DNA of 41,626 nucleotides from Candidatus Multivorans thiocomprendens (GCA_027493375.1 JAPVWO010000287.1:1-41626); one strand, 5' to 3'; shown: positions 1-8,915, numbered from the stretch's first letter. The notes: generated by a model not told the origin, from the sequence alone. A program made the numbers and translations.

Positions 1-101
1 CGCAGGGACTCGTCGATCTGGTCGAACGGCGGCGCCGCCTGCTGCGCGGCGTCGACCCTGGTGGAGTTGTAACGGTAGCCCTGGAAGGCGTAGAGCTTCA
101 T
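1..101 (-). CDS. DUF1015 family protein, N-terminal part (cut by window edge)
   Basis: Only the first 33 codons are visible; the gene runs off the left edge. The ATG at 101-99 has an AGGAG ribosome binding site five bases upstream. The protein begins MKLYAFQGYRYN, followed by an Ala/Gln stretch and APPFDQID. This matches the start of DUF1015 proteins, which open with a 'F.G.RYN' strand and then 'APPYDVI'. The family has no established biochemical role. The gene lies on the same strand as clpB, about 120 bases downstream of it, so it could be the last member of the dnaJ-clpB transcript. The family call rests on the N-terminal motif only. Confidence 0.7.
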   Translation of the reverse strand, partial: MKLYAFQGYRYNSTRVDAAQQAAPPFDQIDESL

Positions 102-224
102 GCCGGCTCCTGGCGTCGGGGAGTGTGTGCGATGCAGCCGGACGCCCGGGCGCCCGTGGAGCGGTGGGCTGACAAGACGGTCGGCTGGTGGATGCGGAGT
201 GGGCGTGGCGACGGCGGGTTGCAA

Positions 225-2477
225 TCAGGCGGCGCGGTTGCCGTCGTCGACGGTCTCGACGGCGCTGCGCGCGGGTTCGCCGCGAATGCTGAGGCTACCG
301 TCCCCCACGTCGATCAGTACGCGGTCGCCTGGACCGATGTCGCCTCCGACCAGGGCGCGGCCGACGCGGGTCTCGACCTCGCGCTGCAGGTAGCGCTTGA
401 GCGGCCGCGCGCCGTAGACCGGGTCGTAGCCGGCGCGGGCGGTGAACTCGCGCGCCGCCGGGCTCAGCTCGAGGCCGATGCCCTGCTCGCCGAGCCGCTT
501 CGCCAGGTCGGCGGTCAAGAGGCCGACGATCTGCTCGATTTCGGAGACGGTGAGCGGCGAGAACAGCACGACCTCGTCGATCCGGTTGAGGAACTCGGGC
601 CGCATCGTGCGGCGGAGCTCGGTCATCACCGCGTCCCGGGCGGCGTCCGTGATCTCGCCCGCCGGCGTCACGCCTTCGAGCAGGTGCGGCGAGCCCAGGT
701 TCGAGGTCATGATGACGACGGTGTTCCTGAAGTCGACCGTCCGCCCCTGCGAGTCGGTGATCCGACCGTCGTCCAGGACCTGGAGCAGCACGTTGAACAC
801 GTCCCGGTGCGCCTTCTCGATCTCGTCGAAGAGGACGACCGCGTAGGGCTTGCGCCGCACCGCTTCGGTCAACTGGCCGCCGTCCTCGTGGCCGACGTAG
901 CCCGGCGGCGCGCCGACCAGCCGCGACACGGCGTGGCGCTCCATGTACTCGCTCATGTCGATGCGGACGATGTTGTCCTCGGTGTCGAAGAGGGCCTCCG
1001 CGAGGGTCTTCGCGAGCTCCGTCTTGCCGACGCCGGTGGGGCCGAGGAACAGGAAGGAGCCGATCGGGCGCCTAGGGTCCTTGATCCCCGAGCGGGCGCG
1101 GATCACGGCGTCCGCCACGAGCTGGACCGCCTCATCCTGGCCGATCACCCGGCGATGCAGGATCTCGTCGAGGCGCAGCAGCTTCTCGCGTTCTCCCTCG
1201 ACCAGGCGGGTGACAGGAACGCCGGTCCACTTCGACACGATCTCCGCGATCTCGTTGTCGGTCACCTCTTCCCGCAGGAGCCGCCCGGCCCCATCGGATT
1301 CGCCCCCGTCCTCTTCGTGACTCTCGAGCTTCGCCATCAGCCCAGGCAGCACCCCGTGGCGGAGTTCGGCGGCCCGGTTCAGGTCGTACTGGCGTTCGGC
1401 GACTTCGATCTCGTGCCGTACCTGCTCGACCTGCTCGCGCACCTTCCGTTCGTCGTCGATCGCGGCCTTCTCGCTCTCCCACTGGCTGCGCATGGCGGCG
1501 GCCTTCGTACGCAGGTCGGCGAGTTCCCGCCGCAGCGTCTGCAAGCGCTTCCTGCTCGACTCGTCGGTCTCCTTGTTGAGGGCCGCTTCCTCGATCTCGA
1601 GCCGCATGACGCGCCGGGTCGCCTCGTCGAGATCGGCCGGGAGGGAGTCGATCTCGGTGCGGATGAGGGCGCAGGCCTCATCGACGAGGTCGATCGCCTT
1701 GTCGGGCAGAAACCGGTCCGAGACGTAGCGGTCGGAGAGGGTGGCCGCGGCGACCAGGGCGTTGTCCTGGATGCGGACGCCGTGGTGGACCTCGAACCGT
1801 TCGCGCAGGCCGCGCAGGATGGACACGGTGTCCTCGACCGAGGGCGCGTCGACGACGATCGGCTGGAAGCGCCGCTCGAGCGCCGCGTCCTTCTCGATGT
1901 ACCGGCGGTACTCGTCGAGCGTGGTGGCCCCGATGCAGTGCAGCTCGCCACGCGCGAGCATCGGCTTCAGCAGGTTGCCGGCGTCGGTGGAACCCTCCGT
2001 GCGGCCGGCGCCGACGATGTTGTGGACCTCGTCGATGAACAGGAGAACGCGGCCCTCGCTCTGGGCGATCTCGTTCAGCACCGCCTTCAACCGCTCTTCG
2101 AACTCGCCGCGGTACTTGGCGCCGGCGAGAAGCGATCCGAGGTCGAGCGAGAACACGCTCCGGTCCTTGAGCCATTCGGGCACGTCCCCGCGGACGATGC
2201 GCTGGGCCAGACCCTCGACGATCGCCGTCTTGCCGACTCCGGGCTCGCCGATCAGGACCGGGTTGTTCTTTGTCTTGCGGGAGAGGATGCGGATGGCGCG
2301 GCGGATCTCCGAATCGCGGCCGATGACCGGATCCATCTTGCCTGTCCGCGCCTGGGCGACGAGATCGACACCGTACTTCTCGAGCGCTTCATAGGCCGTC
2401 TCCGGGTTGCGAGACCTTGGGCCTGCGTTCAAGGTCGCTCTGAATCCTGGTCCGGAGTGCGCCGGCGTCGACTTCAA
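225..2477 (-). CDS. clpB: ClpB disaggregase, main part (AAA1, middle domain, AAA2), separated from its N-domain by a frame change
   Basis: ClpB is the hexameric ATP-driven disaggregase that works with DnaK/DnaJ to resolubilise protein aggregates in the cytoplasm. Two AAA+ modules are visible: the first with Walker A GEPGVGKT and Walker [10 protein letters not shown], the second with [19 protein letters not shown] and the arginine-finger region. Between them lies the ClpB-type coiled-coil middle domain (Leu/Glu/Arg-rich, ending in [10 protein letters not shown]). The pore motif YRRYIEKD and the C-terminal Clp-D2-small domain are intact. The first about 20 residues from the ATG at 2477 read the N-domain DNA out of frame; homology begins near [13 protein letters not shown]. 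The second half of the usual N-domain (about 70-75 residues) is missing. A ClpB lacking the N-domain can still work in other species, so this part could be functional if it is translated by re-initiation. Confidence 0.85.
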   Translation of the reverse strand: MKSTPAHSGPGFRATLNAGPRSRNPETAYEALEKYGVDLVAQARTGKMDPVIGRDSEIRRAIRILSRKTKNNPVLIGEPGVGKTAIVEGLAQRIVRGDVPEWLKDRSVFSLDLGSLLAGAKYRGEFEERLKAVLNEIAQSEGRVLLFIDEVHNIVGAGRTEGSTDAGNLLKPMLARGELHCIGATTLDEYRRYIEKDAALERRFQPIVVDAPSVEDTVSILRGLRERFEVHHGVRIQDNALVAAATLSDRYVSDRFLPDKAIDLVDEACALIRTEIDSLPADLDEATRRVMRLEIEEAALNKETDESSRKRLQTLRRELADLRTKAAAMRSQWESEKAAIDDERKVREQVEQVRHEIEVAERQYDLNRAAELRHGVLPGLMAKLESHEEDGGESDGAGRLLREEVTDNEIAEIVSKWTGVPVTRLVEGEREKLLRLDEILHRRVIGQDEAVQLVADAVIRARSGIKDPRRPIGSFLFLGPTGVGKTELAKTLAEALFDTEDNIVRIDMSEYMERHAVSRLVGAPPGYVGHEDGGQLTEAVRRKPYAVVLFDEIEKAHRDVFNVLLQVLDDGRITDSQGRTVDFRNTVVIMTSNLGSPHLLEGVTPAGEITDAARDAVMTELRRTMRPEFLNRIDEVVLFSPLTVSEIEQIVGLLTADLAKRLGEQGIGLELSPAAREFTARAGYDPVYGARPLKRYLQREVETRVGRALVGGDIGPGDRVLIDVGDGSLSIRGEPARSAVETVDDGNRAA

Positions 2478-2634
2478 GGCGATTCAGGATCCGCGGCGCC
2501 AGACCGTCCTGCTGCTCGAGCAGAGCCAGCAGGAGATGGTTCGCGTCCACCTGCTGGTGGTCGAGACGCCGTGCCAGATCCTGGGCCGCGGTCAGCGCTT
2601 CCTGCGACTTGATGGTCAGCTTGTTCGGGTCCAT
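2389..2634 (-). pseudogene. clpB: ClpB N-domain fragment (first Clp_N repeat only)
   Basis: This starts at an ATG 28 bases after the dnaJ stop. It encodes MDPNKLTIKSQEALTAAQ and on to LERRPKV, the first of the two helical repeats of the ClpB substrate-binding N-domain. It then stops at a TGA while the downstream AAA1 sequence continues in another frame across the same bases. A normal ClpB has a second repeat of about 70-75 residues between 'PKV' and the AAA1 entry; that repeat is absent here. The lesion is therefore an internal deletion whose length is not a multiple of three, with the junction near 2405-2420. It is either a real mutation or an assembly error. Confidence 0.75.
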
Positions 2635-2662
2635 GTCGTTCAGGTTCTCCTGCCAGGTGAAC

Positions 2663-3643
2663 TCAGGTGTCGTTGCGGGTGGGGCCGGACGCGTCGCGGG
2701 ACGGCTCGAACGCGGACGTCTCGGCCAACTGCTCGAACAGGGCTTTCTCCTCGTCGGTCAACTGTGTGGGAACGATGACCTGAATCTCGGCGAGCAGATC
2801 GCCGTCCGGTCCCTTCGGGTTCGGCAGACCGCGGCCTCGCAGTCGCATCTTCCGCCCGGTGGACGAACCGGCGGGGACCCGCGCCTCCACGGTTCCCCCG
2901 AGCGTCGGAATCCGGACCTTGCCGCCGAGCGCCGCCGTCCAGGGTGCGACCGGCACGTCGCAGTGGAGGTCGCGTTCGTGGCGCCGGAAGACCGGATGCG
3001 GCAGGGCTTCGACCCGGAGCAGCAGGTCGCCGTCGGGTCCGCCGGCGCCCTTTCCGCCCTGACCGCCGAGACGGATCGACTGGCCCGGCAGCACGCCCTT
3101 CGGTATCCGGACCTCCAGTCTCCGGGTCCGGCCGTTGGAGCGGTCGAGGAATTCGATCGTCTGGGCTCCGCCCTCAGCCAGGTTCTCGAGGCTGAGCGGC
3201 AGGGAGACCTCGTGGTTCCGGCCCCGGCGGGGAGGGGACCAGGTCGACTGCCGGCCGCCGCCGGGGAAGCCCTGAGGGCCCGCGCCGCCGAAGAGCATGT
3301 CGAAGAACGAGCTGAAGCCGGAGCCGCCGCCGGCGCTTCGGAACTCGAAGCGGCTGTCGCCGCCGCCGAAGTCGAACTGGAAGCCTTCCCAGCCGGGCGG
3401 TGGAGCGCTTCCGGTCCGGACCTGCTTCCAGGCGGCGCCGTACTGGTCGTACTTGCCGCGCTTGTCCGGATCCTTCAGCACCTCGTAGGCCTCGCCGATG
3501 TCCTTGAAGCGGGTCTCGGCACCCGCGTCCTTGTTGACGTCCGGGTGAAACTGGCGCGCCAGTTTGCGGTACGCCTTCTGGATGTCGGCGGCCGTCGCTT
3601 CCTTGTCGACGCCGAGCGTCTGGTAGTAGTCCTTGTACTCCAC
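2663..3643 (-). CDS. cbpA: CbpA/DnaJ-class co-chaperone without zinc finger
   Basis: This is a 326-residue J-domain protein that would stimulate the DnaK ATPase and deliver substrates to DnaK and ClpB. The J domain fills residues 1-70 with the HPD motif in RQFHPDVNK. A Gly/Phe-rich linker (about 90-145) and two DnaJ C-terminal beta domains (about 150-310) follow. The four CxxCxGxG zinc motifs of true DnaJ are absent, which gives the CbpA/DnaJ-type-II architecture. The GTG at 3643 was chosen because VEYKDYYQTLG aligns exactly with family N-termini and AGGAAG lies upstream; an ATG at 3688 would add 15 residues without family support. It is followed by clpB after 28 bases, so the two probably form a heat-shock operon. 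Confidence 0.85.
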   Translation of the reverse strand: MEYKDYYQTLGVDKEATAADIQKAYRKLARQFHPDVNKDAGAETRFKDIGEAYEVLKDPDKRGKYDQYGAAWKQVRTGSAPPPGWEGFQFDFGGGDSRFEFRSAGGGSGFSSFFDMLFGGAGPQGFPGGGRQSTWSPPRRGRNHEVSLPLSLENLAEGGAQTIEFLDRSNGRTRRLEVRIPKGVLPGQSIRLGGQGGKGAGGPDGDLLLRVEALPHPVFRRHERDLHCDVPVAPWTAALGGKVRIPTLGGTVEARVPAGSSTGRKMRLRGRGLPNPKGPDGDLLAEIQVIVPTQLTDEEKALFEQLAETSAFEPSRDASGPTRNDT

Positions 3644-3758
3644 GTTGTGCCTGCTTCCTGCGCGTGGGCTTGAGCGATTCCGACCCAACTCCGGCAGATA
3701 GTTTAGTCCAACTCACTCAACTTTGGAAGACTCGACGTCGTTCCCTCGTCCAGACGCA

Positions 3759-3788
3759 CGAAGGGCGCGACCCGCGTCGCGCCCTTCG
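3759..3788 (-). terminator. 13-bp perfect hairpin downstream of the ferredoxin gene
   Basis: A perfect inverted repeat has arms 3759-3771 and 3776-3788 around a 4-base loop. It sits 27 bases after the ferredoxin stop and upstream of the cbpA start. There is no T-run after the stem on the minus strand, so it is either a weak intrinsic terminator or an mRNA-stabilising 3' hairpin that separates the ferredoxin transcript from cbpA-clpB. Confidence 0.6.
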
Positions 3789-3814
3789 GAACTCGCGTGG
3801 ACCGGTTCAGCCCG

Positions 3815-4066
3815 TCACGGCGGGTCGAAGCCGAACGCCGTGTAGTTCAGCGCGATGTACTTCTCCTGGCCCTCGGGAACTTCCTCCAGGGGCAGGATCG
3901 CCTGCACCGGGCAGGCATCGACGCAGAGGCCGCAGTCGATGCACTCCTCCGGGTGAATCAAGAGCAGTTCCCAGTCGTCGTCGTCGTAGATGCAGTCGAC
4001 GGGGCAGACATCGACGCACGACGTGTCCTTCACGCCGATACAGGGTTCAAAGATGATGTGGGTCAT
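3815..4066 (-). CDS. fdxA: 7Fe ferredoxin (3Fe-4S / 4Fe-4S)
   Basis: This is an 83-residue soluble electron carrier. The ATG at 4066 follows AGGAAGAG at a good distance; an in-frame start at 4090 would add eight residues outside the family. Cys9, Cys17 and Cys52 fit the 3Fe-4S ligands and Cys21, Cys42, Cys45 and Cys48 the 4Fe-4S ligands, as in Azotobacter-type ferredoxin I. The non-ligand cysteine often found three residues after the first ligand is Val here (CIGVKDTSC), as in many 7Fe ferredoxins of GC-rich bacteria. An acidic DDDD run follows the first cluster. The gene stands alone, 84 bases after thiO, with its own 3' hairpin. Its redox partner cannot be read from the neighbours. Confidence 0.9.
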   Translation of the reverse strand: MTHIIFEPCIGVKDTSCVDVCPVDCIYDDDDWELLLIHPEECIDCGLCVDACPVQAILPLEEVPEGQEKYIALNYTAFGFDPP

Positions 4067-4150
4067 CGGACTCTTCCTCGCGGGCCGCACACCACCCCGG
4101 GCTCTTGTCGGGGCAGCCTTGAAACGCGGCAGACAGTAACAGAGTCGCCC

Positions 4151-4531
4151 TCAGGAGGAAAGACGCCGCGAGCCGGCAAAGCGGCCCGGGAGCATGGCTT
4201 CAGGGATGGCCAGCCGGTGGTCGACGGGCTGCTGGTCGAGCACCAGCGGCGCGATCATCCTCGCGGTGAGTGGAGCCAGCAGGATGCCGTTGCGGAAGTG
4301 GCCGGCAGCGACGTGCAGCCGCTCGCTCAACCGGCCGACGATCGGCCAGGGGTCGGGGGTACCCGGCCGCAGGCCGGCCCAGTGCTCGACCGGCTCACGG
4401 TCCTTCAGGGCCGGCAGCAGGGCGGCGGCCCCCGTCGCCAGATCCGCGCCGACCTCGTCGCTCAGGCTGAGATCGAAGCCGGCGTGTTCGACGGAGGCGC
4501 CGATCAGCAGGCGCCCTCCCGCCCGCCGCAC
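4151..4531 (-). pseudogene. thiO: ThiO-like FAD-dependent amine oxidase, C-terminal fragment
   Basis: This is the C-terminal third of a DAO-superfamily oxidase. It contains GRLLIGASVEHAGFD, then WAGLRPGTPDPWPIVG, then AAGHFRNGILLAPLTA, the three blocks that end glycine oxidase ThiO (FAD-binding GHFRNGI and substrate-site GLRPGTPD). The frame is closed by a TAG a few codons upstream of the homologous region, so this part has no independent start with a credible ribosome site. It belongs with the N-terminal fragment immediately upstream; about 85-95 residues that normally lie between the two are missing. Confidence 0.75.
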
Positions 4532-5070
4532 GCCGGCCTTCTATGGTGGCGCGTCGCCGCCGCCGCCGCGGTCGCCGCCAGGCGGTTGTCGACGCGATGC
4601 TCACCCGGCAGCAGAAGCGCTTCCTCGATTCCGGGGCGCAGATCGGGTACCAGTTCGGCCAGCTCGCCTCTGTCGAGATCCCGGGCCGCTTCGCCGAGGT
4701 CGAGAGCCCGCGCTCTGATCCCATCGAGCACCTTGCGGCCTTCAGGATCGAGCACCGGCAGGAGCGAGCCGGAGTCGTCGTAGTCGATCGACATCCCGCT
4801 CTCCCGTTCGAGCGCCGGCGCCAGATCGCGCCAGAGGTCGCGCGACCGAATGGACATCCTGGCGAATGCCTGGTCGGTGATGCTCTCGGCGACCGGCGCG
4901 ATCATCCCGGCCGCGTTGGGCGACGCCGCGCCTTCCTGCCGGTCGTCGACGACCTCGACCCGGGCGCCCGCGAGGGCGAGCTCGCGAGCGGTCAGCAGCC
5001 CGATCAGGCCGCCGCCGACGACGAGGACATCGGGACGCGGTCCCGAGCCCGAGGCAGCCCGCCGCGCCAT
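4504..5070 (-). pseudogene. thiO: ThiO-like FAD-dependent amine oxidase, N-terminal fragment
   Basis: ThiO oxidises glycine to dehydroglycine for thiazole synthesis in thiamine formation. The fragment starts at an ATG that shares its A with the TGA stop of the upstream gene. Residues 13-45 carry the Rossmann FAD site (VLVVGGGLIGLLTARELALAGARVEVVD, split by GxGxxG-like spacing), followed by GAASPNAAGMIAP, typical of ThiO. Homology continues to the HRVDNRL block near residue 160. The frame then collapses into an Ala-run and stops. The central substrate/FAD segment (including the usual 'VVVASGVWS' block) is absent. No other thiamine genes are nearby. The DAO family is clear; the ThiO label is likely but not certain. 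Confidence 0.7.
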
Positions 5071-7517
5071 CAGTTGTCGGCCAGCGCTTCCGCGTGCCAC
5101 CGGGCCCGCGGCGCGATCTCCGGTCCGGCGTCGGACCGGAGCCGACCGCGTTCGCTGGAGGCGAGTGCCTCGAAGACCGTGCGGGCCCGCGATCGGTACT
5201 CGTCCCGTCCCTCCTCCGCGAGGATGGTCAGGGCCAGGCCCAGCAGGTACTGGACCGTGTCGCGGCCGAGTCCGCTGCGGCCGGGGGCCTCGATCGTCCG
5301 GATCTGGCGGACCGCCTCCGCCGGGTCGCCGCCGGCCAGCAGCAGGTTGGCCAGATCGAGTTCCAGAAGCCACCGCGGGATGTCTCCGGTGCGTTCCAGC
5401 TCCTGGTGCAGCCGGGCCGTGACGGCCGAAGGCAGCAGGTCGGGATCGAACGCGTCGAGCAGTGCCCAACCCCATGCCGGTTCGACGCGGTGGACCGTGG
5501 CGCCGCCCTCGCCGCGGGTGACGAGTTCGATCTCATCTCCGGGCTCGGCGCTCTCGATGGCGTTCGTCAACTGGATCGTGGAAGACGCCGGCTCGCCGGC
5601 GATCGTGATGACTTCCATGCCGGGGACGAGCCCCGCCGCCGCGGCCGGGCCGCCCGGATCGACCGCCGCCACGATCGGCACGCCGCCGGCCCCGGAGTCG
5701 ATGCCAATTCCGGAGTCGATGAGTGTGGCGCCGAATCGGGGCGTCCTCTTCCCGAGCTCCGGATCGAGGGCCGCTGCCAGTCGCTGCAGCGCGCCCTGCT
5801 CGAGCCGCCGGTTCTCGATCCGCAGAGTCCGTATGTCGGGTGCCGGCGTTCCCGGGACGGCCGCCCACCACCACAGGTCGACCGCGTCGGCGACCAGGTC
5901 GTCGTTCAGGACGGCGGCGACGTAGAGCGCGGCCGGCAACCTCGCCTGGACCCGCTCCTGGATCGCTGCCCAGTCCAGCTCCCGTCGAGCCGTGGTCCGG
6001 GAGCGCAGGGTGTTCGCGTCGATGCCCAGTTCGGCGAGCAATTCCGTGCCCTCGGCGCCGCGATCGAGGACGGTGTACGTGCCGGCGCCGCGGAGTGCAT
6101 CGAGCGCGAACTCGACCGCGCGGACGCCGGCGGGATCGTCGCCGAGCACACCGACGTAGACCAGCGCCGGCCGGAGCTGGACATCGATGTCGAGCCGGCG
6201 CTGGTCCTCGGCGACCACCGAAGTTTCGAAGTAGCCGAGCGTGCCGTGGGTCACCGACAGGTCGTACGCTCCCGGCGGCAGGCGAACCTGGGGCGGCGAC
6301 CTCGACCAGTCGGGCCGGAGAACACGACCGTTGCCCAGGACGCTCGCGCCTTCGGTCAGGCCGACCAGGCCGATCACCGCCTCCTCGCGCTCCAGGACGA
6401 TCGGCGGCAGGTCGTAGTCCACGAGGTCGGGGAGCTGAAGACTGGTGCGGAAGCTCCGGAAGCCGTCCTTCTCGATGTCGATCCGGTAGCGGCCGGCCGG
6501 CAGGCCGTCTAGCCACAGTTCGCGCGAGAAGTCCTCGGGCGGGTGATCCACGGCTGCCCCCTCCGGCCGGAACCAGGGCTCGGCCTGGCCCTCGGTCAAT
6601 CCTCGTTCGATGCCGTCGACCAGCACGGCGGCGCCGGTCGGAGCGGTGCGCAGCCGGACGACCGCGCTGTCGCGCTCCAGTTCGACCGTCACCTCGAGAT
6701 CCCGTCCGCCGTCGAGGGCGAAGGCGGCGGTGGTCGGCAGGTAGCCGGGGCGGGACACCTGGGCCAGGTAGTCGCCCGCCAACATCGCGGTGGGCTCCGG
6801 CGGAACGAAGGGTTCGGGCTCGGCCTCCTCCTCGGAGGCGGCGTCCCCGGACGTGGCGGAGTCGCCGGCTTCGCCCGCCGGCTCCCCCTCCGCGCTTTCG
6901 TCCGCGGCCGCGTCTTCCGTCGCGTCCTCCCCGGTGGGCGGCGGCTCCGGCGGCGGCGCGGCGTTCTCGAACGCCAGGTCGCCGACGCGAATCTCCGCAT
7001 CCAGAGGCGCGACCACGAAGGAAACCCGGCCGACGAGTTCCTCCTTCCGGCTCTGCAGCCGATCCGTCAGTTGCCTGCCGGCGGTTTCCGCGTCGAGTTC
7101 GAACACCGGGTCGAGCCGGATGATCCGATCGAGCGCCTGGTCGGCGCCTTCCCGGTCATCCAGCGTCCAGCGGGCGGCCGCCAGGTAGAGCCAGGCGGTG
7201 CGCAGGGTCTCGAAGAGCCGTGGGTCGCCGGCGGCGAGGTTCCGTCCGCCTCCGGCGTCGGCGGCCAGCGGTTCGAGAGTGTCGATCACCTCCTGCAGCA
7301 GCGGAACGGCGCCTTCCGAGTCGCCGTCGGCGTAGATGTCGCCTGCCTCGCTCAGGGCGGCCGCCGTCCGGGGAGGCAGCCGGGTCGACCGCTCGATATC
7401 GAGGTCGCTTCGGCCGATCTCCTGAACGCCGATCCGTTGCGCGGAAGCCGCGCCGCAGAGGCCGGCCAGGACCGCCGGAACGGCCGCGAGGACGAGCAGG
7501 TTCCTGGACATCCTCAT
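5070..7517 (-). CDS. Secreted PEGA/PDZ/TPR envelope protein
   Basis: This is an 815-residue exported protein of unknown precise role. A signal peptide spans residues 1-26 (hydrophobic LLVLAAVPAVLAG, then AASA). A helical TPR-like segment follows to about residue 155. Next comes a first PEGA-like beta module, interrupted by a 45-residue Pro/Glu/Ala/Asp low-complexity insert, and a second PEGA module at about 285-365 (APTGAAVLVDG ... LPAGRYRIDIEKDG). A PDZ domain occupies about 590-680 (GGPAAAAGLVPGMEVITIAGEP), and C-terminal TPR-like helices end the protein. PEGA domains are common in surface and peptidoglycan-facing proteins, and PDZ domains bind peptide tails. It begins directly at the stop of the NHL gene and overlaps thiO by one base, so translation is probably coupled. 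A second ATG two codons in (7511) is equally possible. Confidence 0.8.
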   Translation of the reverse strand: MRMSRNLLVLAAVPAVLAGLCGAASAQRIGVQEIGRSDLDIERSTRLPPRTAAALSEAGDIYADGDSEGAVPLLQEVIDTLEPLAADAGGGRNLAAGDPRLFETLRTAWLYLAAARWTLDDREGADQALDRIIRLDPVFELDAETAGRQLTDRLQSRKEELVGRVSFVVAPLDAEIRVGDLAFENAAPPPEPPPTGEDATEDAAADESAEGEPAGEAGDSATSGDAASEEEAEPEPFVPPEPTAMLAGDYLAQVSRPGYLPTTAAFALDGGRDLEVTVELERDSAVVRLRTAPTGAAVLVDGIERGLTEGQAEPWFRPEGAAVDHPPEDFSRELWLDGLPAGRYRIDIEKDGFRSFRTSLQLPDLVDYDLPPIVLEREEAVIGLVGLTEGASVLGNGRVLRPDWSRSPPQVRLPPGAYDLSVTHGTLGYFETSVVAEDQRRLDIDVQLRPALVYVGVLGDDPAGVRAVEFALDALRGAGTYTVLDRGAEGTELLAELGIDANTLRSRTTARRELDWAAIQERVQARLPAALYVAAVLNDDLVADAVDLWWWAAVPGTPAPDIRTLRIENRRLEQGALQRLAAALDPELGKRTPRFGATLIDSGIGIDSGAGGVPIVAAVDPGGPAAAAGLVPGMEVITIAGEPASSTIQLTNAIESAEPGDEIELVTRGEGGATVHRVEPAWGWALLDAFDPDLLPSAVTARLHQELERTGDIPRWLLELDLANLLLAGGDPAEAVRQIRTIEAPGRSGLGRDTVQYLLGLALTILAEEGRDEYRSRARTVFEALASSERGRLRSDAGPEIAPRARWHAEALADN

Positions 7518-8897
7518 CTACTCCAGGACCACGACCTGGCCGAGGCGGCTGTCGGCGACGAAGATCCGCGCCTGGCCGTCGACGGCGACGTCCTCGGGAG
7601 CGCGGAGTTCCCGGCCGCCCGGCAGGACGGGCCCGAGGGCCGCCAGCGGCGTGGCTGCGGCATCGTAGACAAGGACCTGCAGCGTGCCGGCGTCGAGCAC
7701 GTAGCGGTTGCCGAACGCGTCGACGTCGAGCGCGACGGGACGTCTCCAGTCGACCCGGAAGGCCTCCTCGAAGCGCCCATCGGCGGCGAATCGCAACACC
7801 GAGGGCGGCGTGGAGCGAGCGCCCGCGTCGAGTACGTGAATGGCGCCGTCCCTTCCCACCGCCAGGTCGATGGGCTGCGCCAGCGCGGGGACGCGCAGCG
7901 TCTCGATCGGCCGCCCCCGCGCGTCGTAGCGCAGCACGTCGGCGGAGCGGCGCGACAGCACGGTCCAGTCGCCGAAGGCGTCGCGGTGCGCGGCGACGAT
8001 GCGGTCCAGCTCGCCGCCGCCGACCCGGCTGAAGGAGACGGTGCGGGGATCCTCGATCCCGGTCACGCCGTCGGCGGTGATGACGCCTGGGGAATCCGCC
8101 GCCGCGTGGCTCGGCCGGACGATGCCGCGGAGGTCGCGGGCGGACGCGGGTGCTCCGTCGGCGTCGAGGATCGCGGCCCGATTCGTCTCCGTGACGACGA
8201 GTCGACCGTCGGCCCCTGCGGCGACGCCGCGCGGCCTCTCGATGCCGGCCTGGGCGGGAAGGTAGCCGCGGGAGTCGAGCCAGCTCTCCTGGCCGGCGAG
8301 GGGCCGCAGGATCAGCCGATGGATCAGGGTCATCCGTTCGAGCGAGTCGCTGGCCACGTTGCCGTTCCCGCCGGTCGCGCCGATAGCGCCTTCCCGGGCC
8401 AGCCGCAGGTGCCGGGCGGCGTCCCGCCAGTCGCCTCGCATCAGCAGCAGGTCGCCGAGCTCGAAGTGAGCCCGCGGGGTCCACTCGCTCCCGGCCTCGC
8501 GCTCCAGCACCCGCAGGAGCTCGCCGCCGGCTTTCCTTTCGACGCCGGTCCGGCGTCCGAGCGCGGCGGCTTCCACCAGCGCCCGGCCGCGGAGCTGGAG
8601 CCGGGGATGCTGGCTCCGCGGGAAGCGCCGCGGGACTTCCAGGAACCGCTCCCGCGCCAGCGCGAGATCGTCGATGCTGGCCGCGTCGCGGGCGGCGGCC
8701 AGGGCGGCTTCGACGAGTGCGGCGGCTTCCCGTTCCGCCGCTTCGTCCTGCGCCGGCAGGACCGCCGCGAACAGGGTCAGGCCGACGAAGGTCCCCGCCC
8801 CGAAGCGGCTAGCGCCCCGAAACCCCTCCCGGACTCGGTGTTTCGGCCCATCCCGTCCTCGCTCAGGAGCTTGCGCCGGGCACTTGCTTCGCTGCAT
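7518..8897 (-). CDS. TPR-NHL beta-propeller protein, probably secreted
   Basis: The protein has about 459 residues. Near residues 30-50 is a hydrophobic stretch ending LFAAVLPAQ that looks like a signal peptide, preceded by an unusually long basic leader. TPR-like helices run to about residue 185. The C-terminal part contains repeated 'GVAAGADGRLVVTE', 'DLAVGRDGAIHVLD', 'ALDVDAFGNRYVLD' and 'DVAVDGQARIFVAD' blocks, the signature of NHL propeller blades. No catalytic residues are recognised; NHL propellers usually serve as interaction platforms. The ATG at 8897 is the only standard start between the previous stop and the hydrophobic segment, and it lies in the loop of a 14-bp inverted repeat, so the start is uncertain. 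It is a member of the M48-NHL-PEGA operon. Confidence 0.7.
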   Translation of the reverse strand: MQRSKCPAQAPERGRDGPKHRVREGFRGASRFGAGTFVGLTLFAAVLPAQDEAAEREAAALVEAALAAARDAASIDDLALARERFLEVPRRFPRSQHPRLQLRGRALVEAAALGRRTGVERKAGGELLRVLEREAGSEWTPRAHFELGDLLLMRGDWRDAARHLRLAREGAIGATGGNGNVASDSLERMTLIHRLILRPLAGQESWLDSRGYLPAQAGIERPRGVAAGADGRLVVTETNRAAILDADGAPASARDLRGIVRPSHAAADSPGVITADGVTGIEDPRTVSFSRVGGGELDRIVAAHRDAFGDWTVLSRRSADVLRYDARGRPIETLRVPALAQPIDLAVGRDGAIHVLDAGARSTPPSVLRFAADGRFEEAFRVDWRRPVALDVDAFGNRYVLDAGTLQVLVYDAAATPLAALGPVLPGGRELRAPEDVAVDGQARIFVADSRLGQVVVLE

Positions 8898-8915
8898 GCC
8901 TCGGCGCAAGCTCCT
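8865..8915. repeat. 14-bp inverted repeat spanning the M48 stop and the NHL start
   Basis: Perfect arms at 8865-8878 and 8902-8915 enclose a 23-base loop. The stop codon of the M48 protease gene lies at the edge of one arm and the ATG of the NHL gene in the loop. The AGGAG that would serve as ribosome binding site for the NHL gene is inside a stem arm. It may be a REP-like palindrome or an RNA hairpin limiting translation of the downstream gene. Confidence 0.7.

Noticed and set aside
2389-2477. Programmed frameshift in clpB
   Set aside because: No slippery sequence is seen at the overlap, and a frameshift alone cannot explain the missing second Clp_N repeat.
123-2612. An 829-codon open frame on the plus strand opposite clpB
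   Set aside because: It mirrors the ClpB codons on the other strand, as expected in high-GC DNA; its composition (Asp/Val/Arg/Ala-rich) shows no family, whereas the minus strand encodes clear ClpB motifs.
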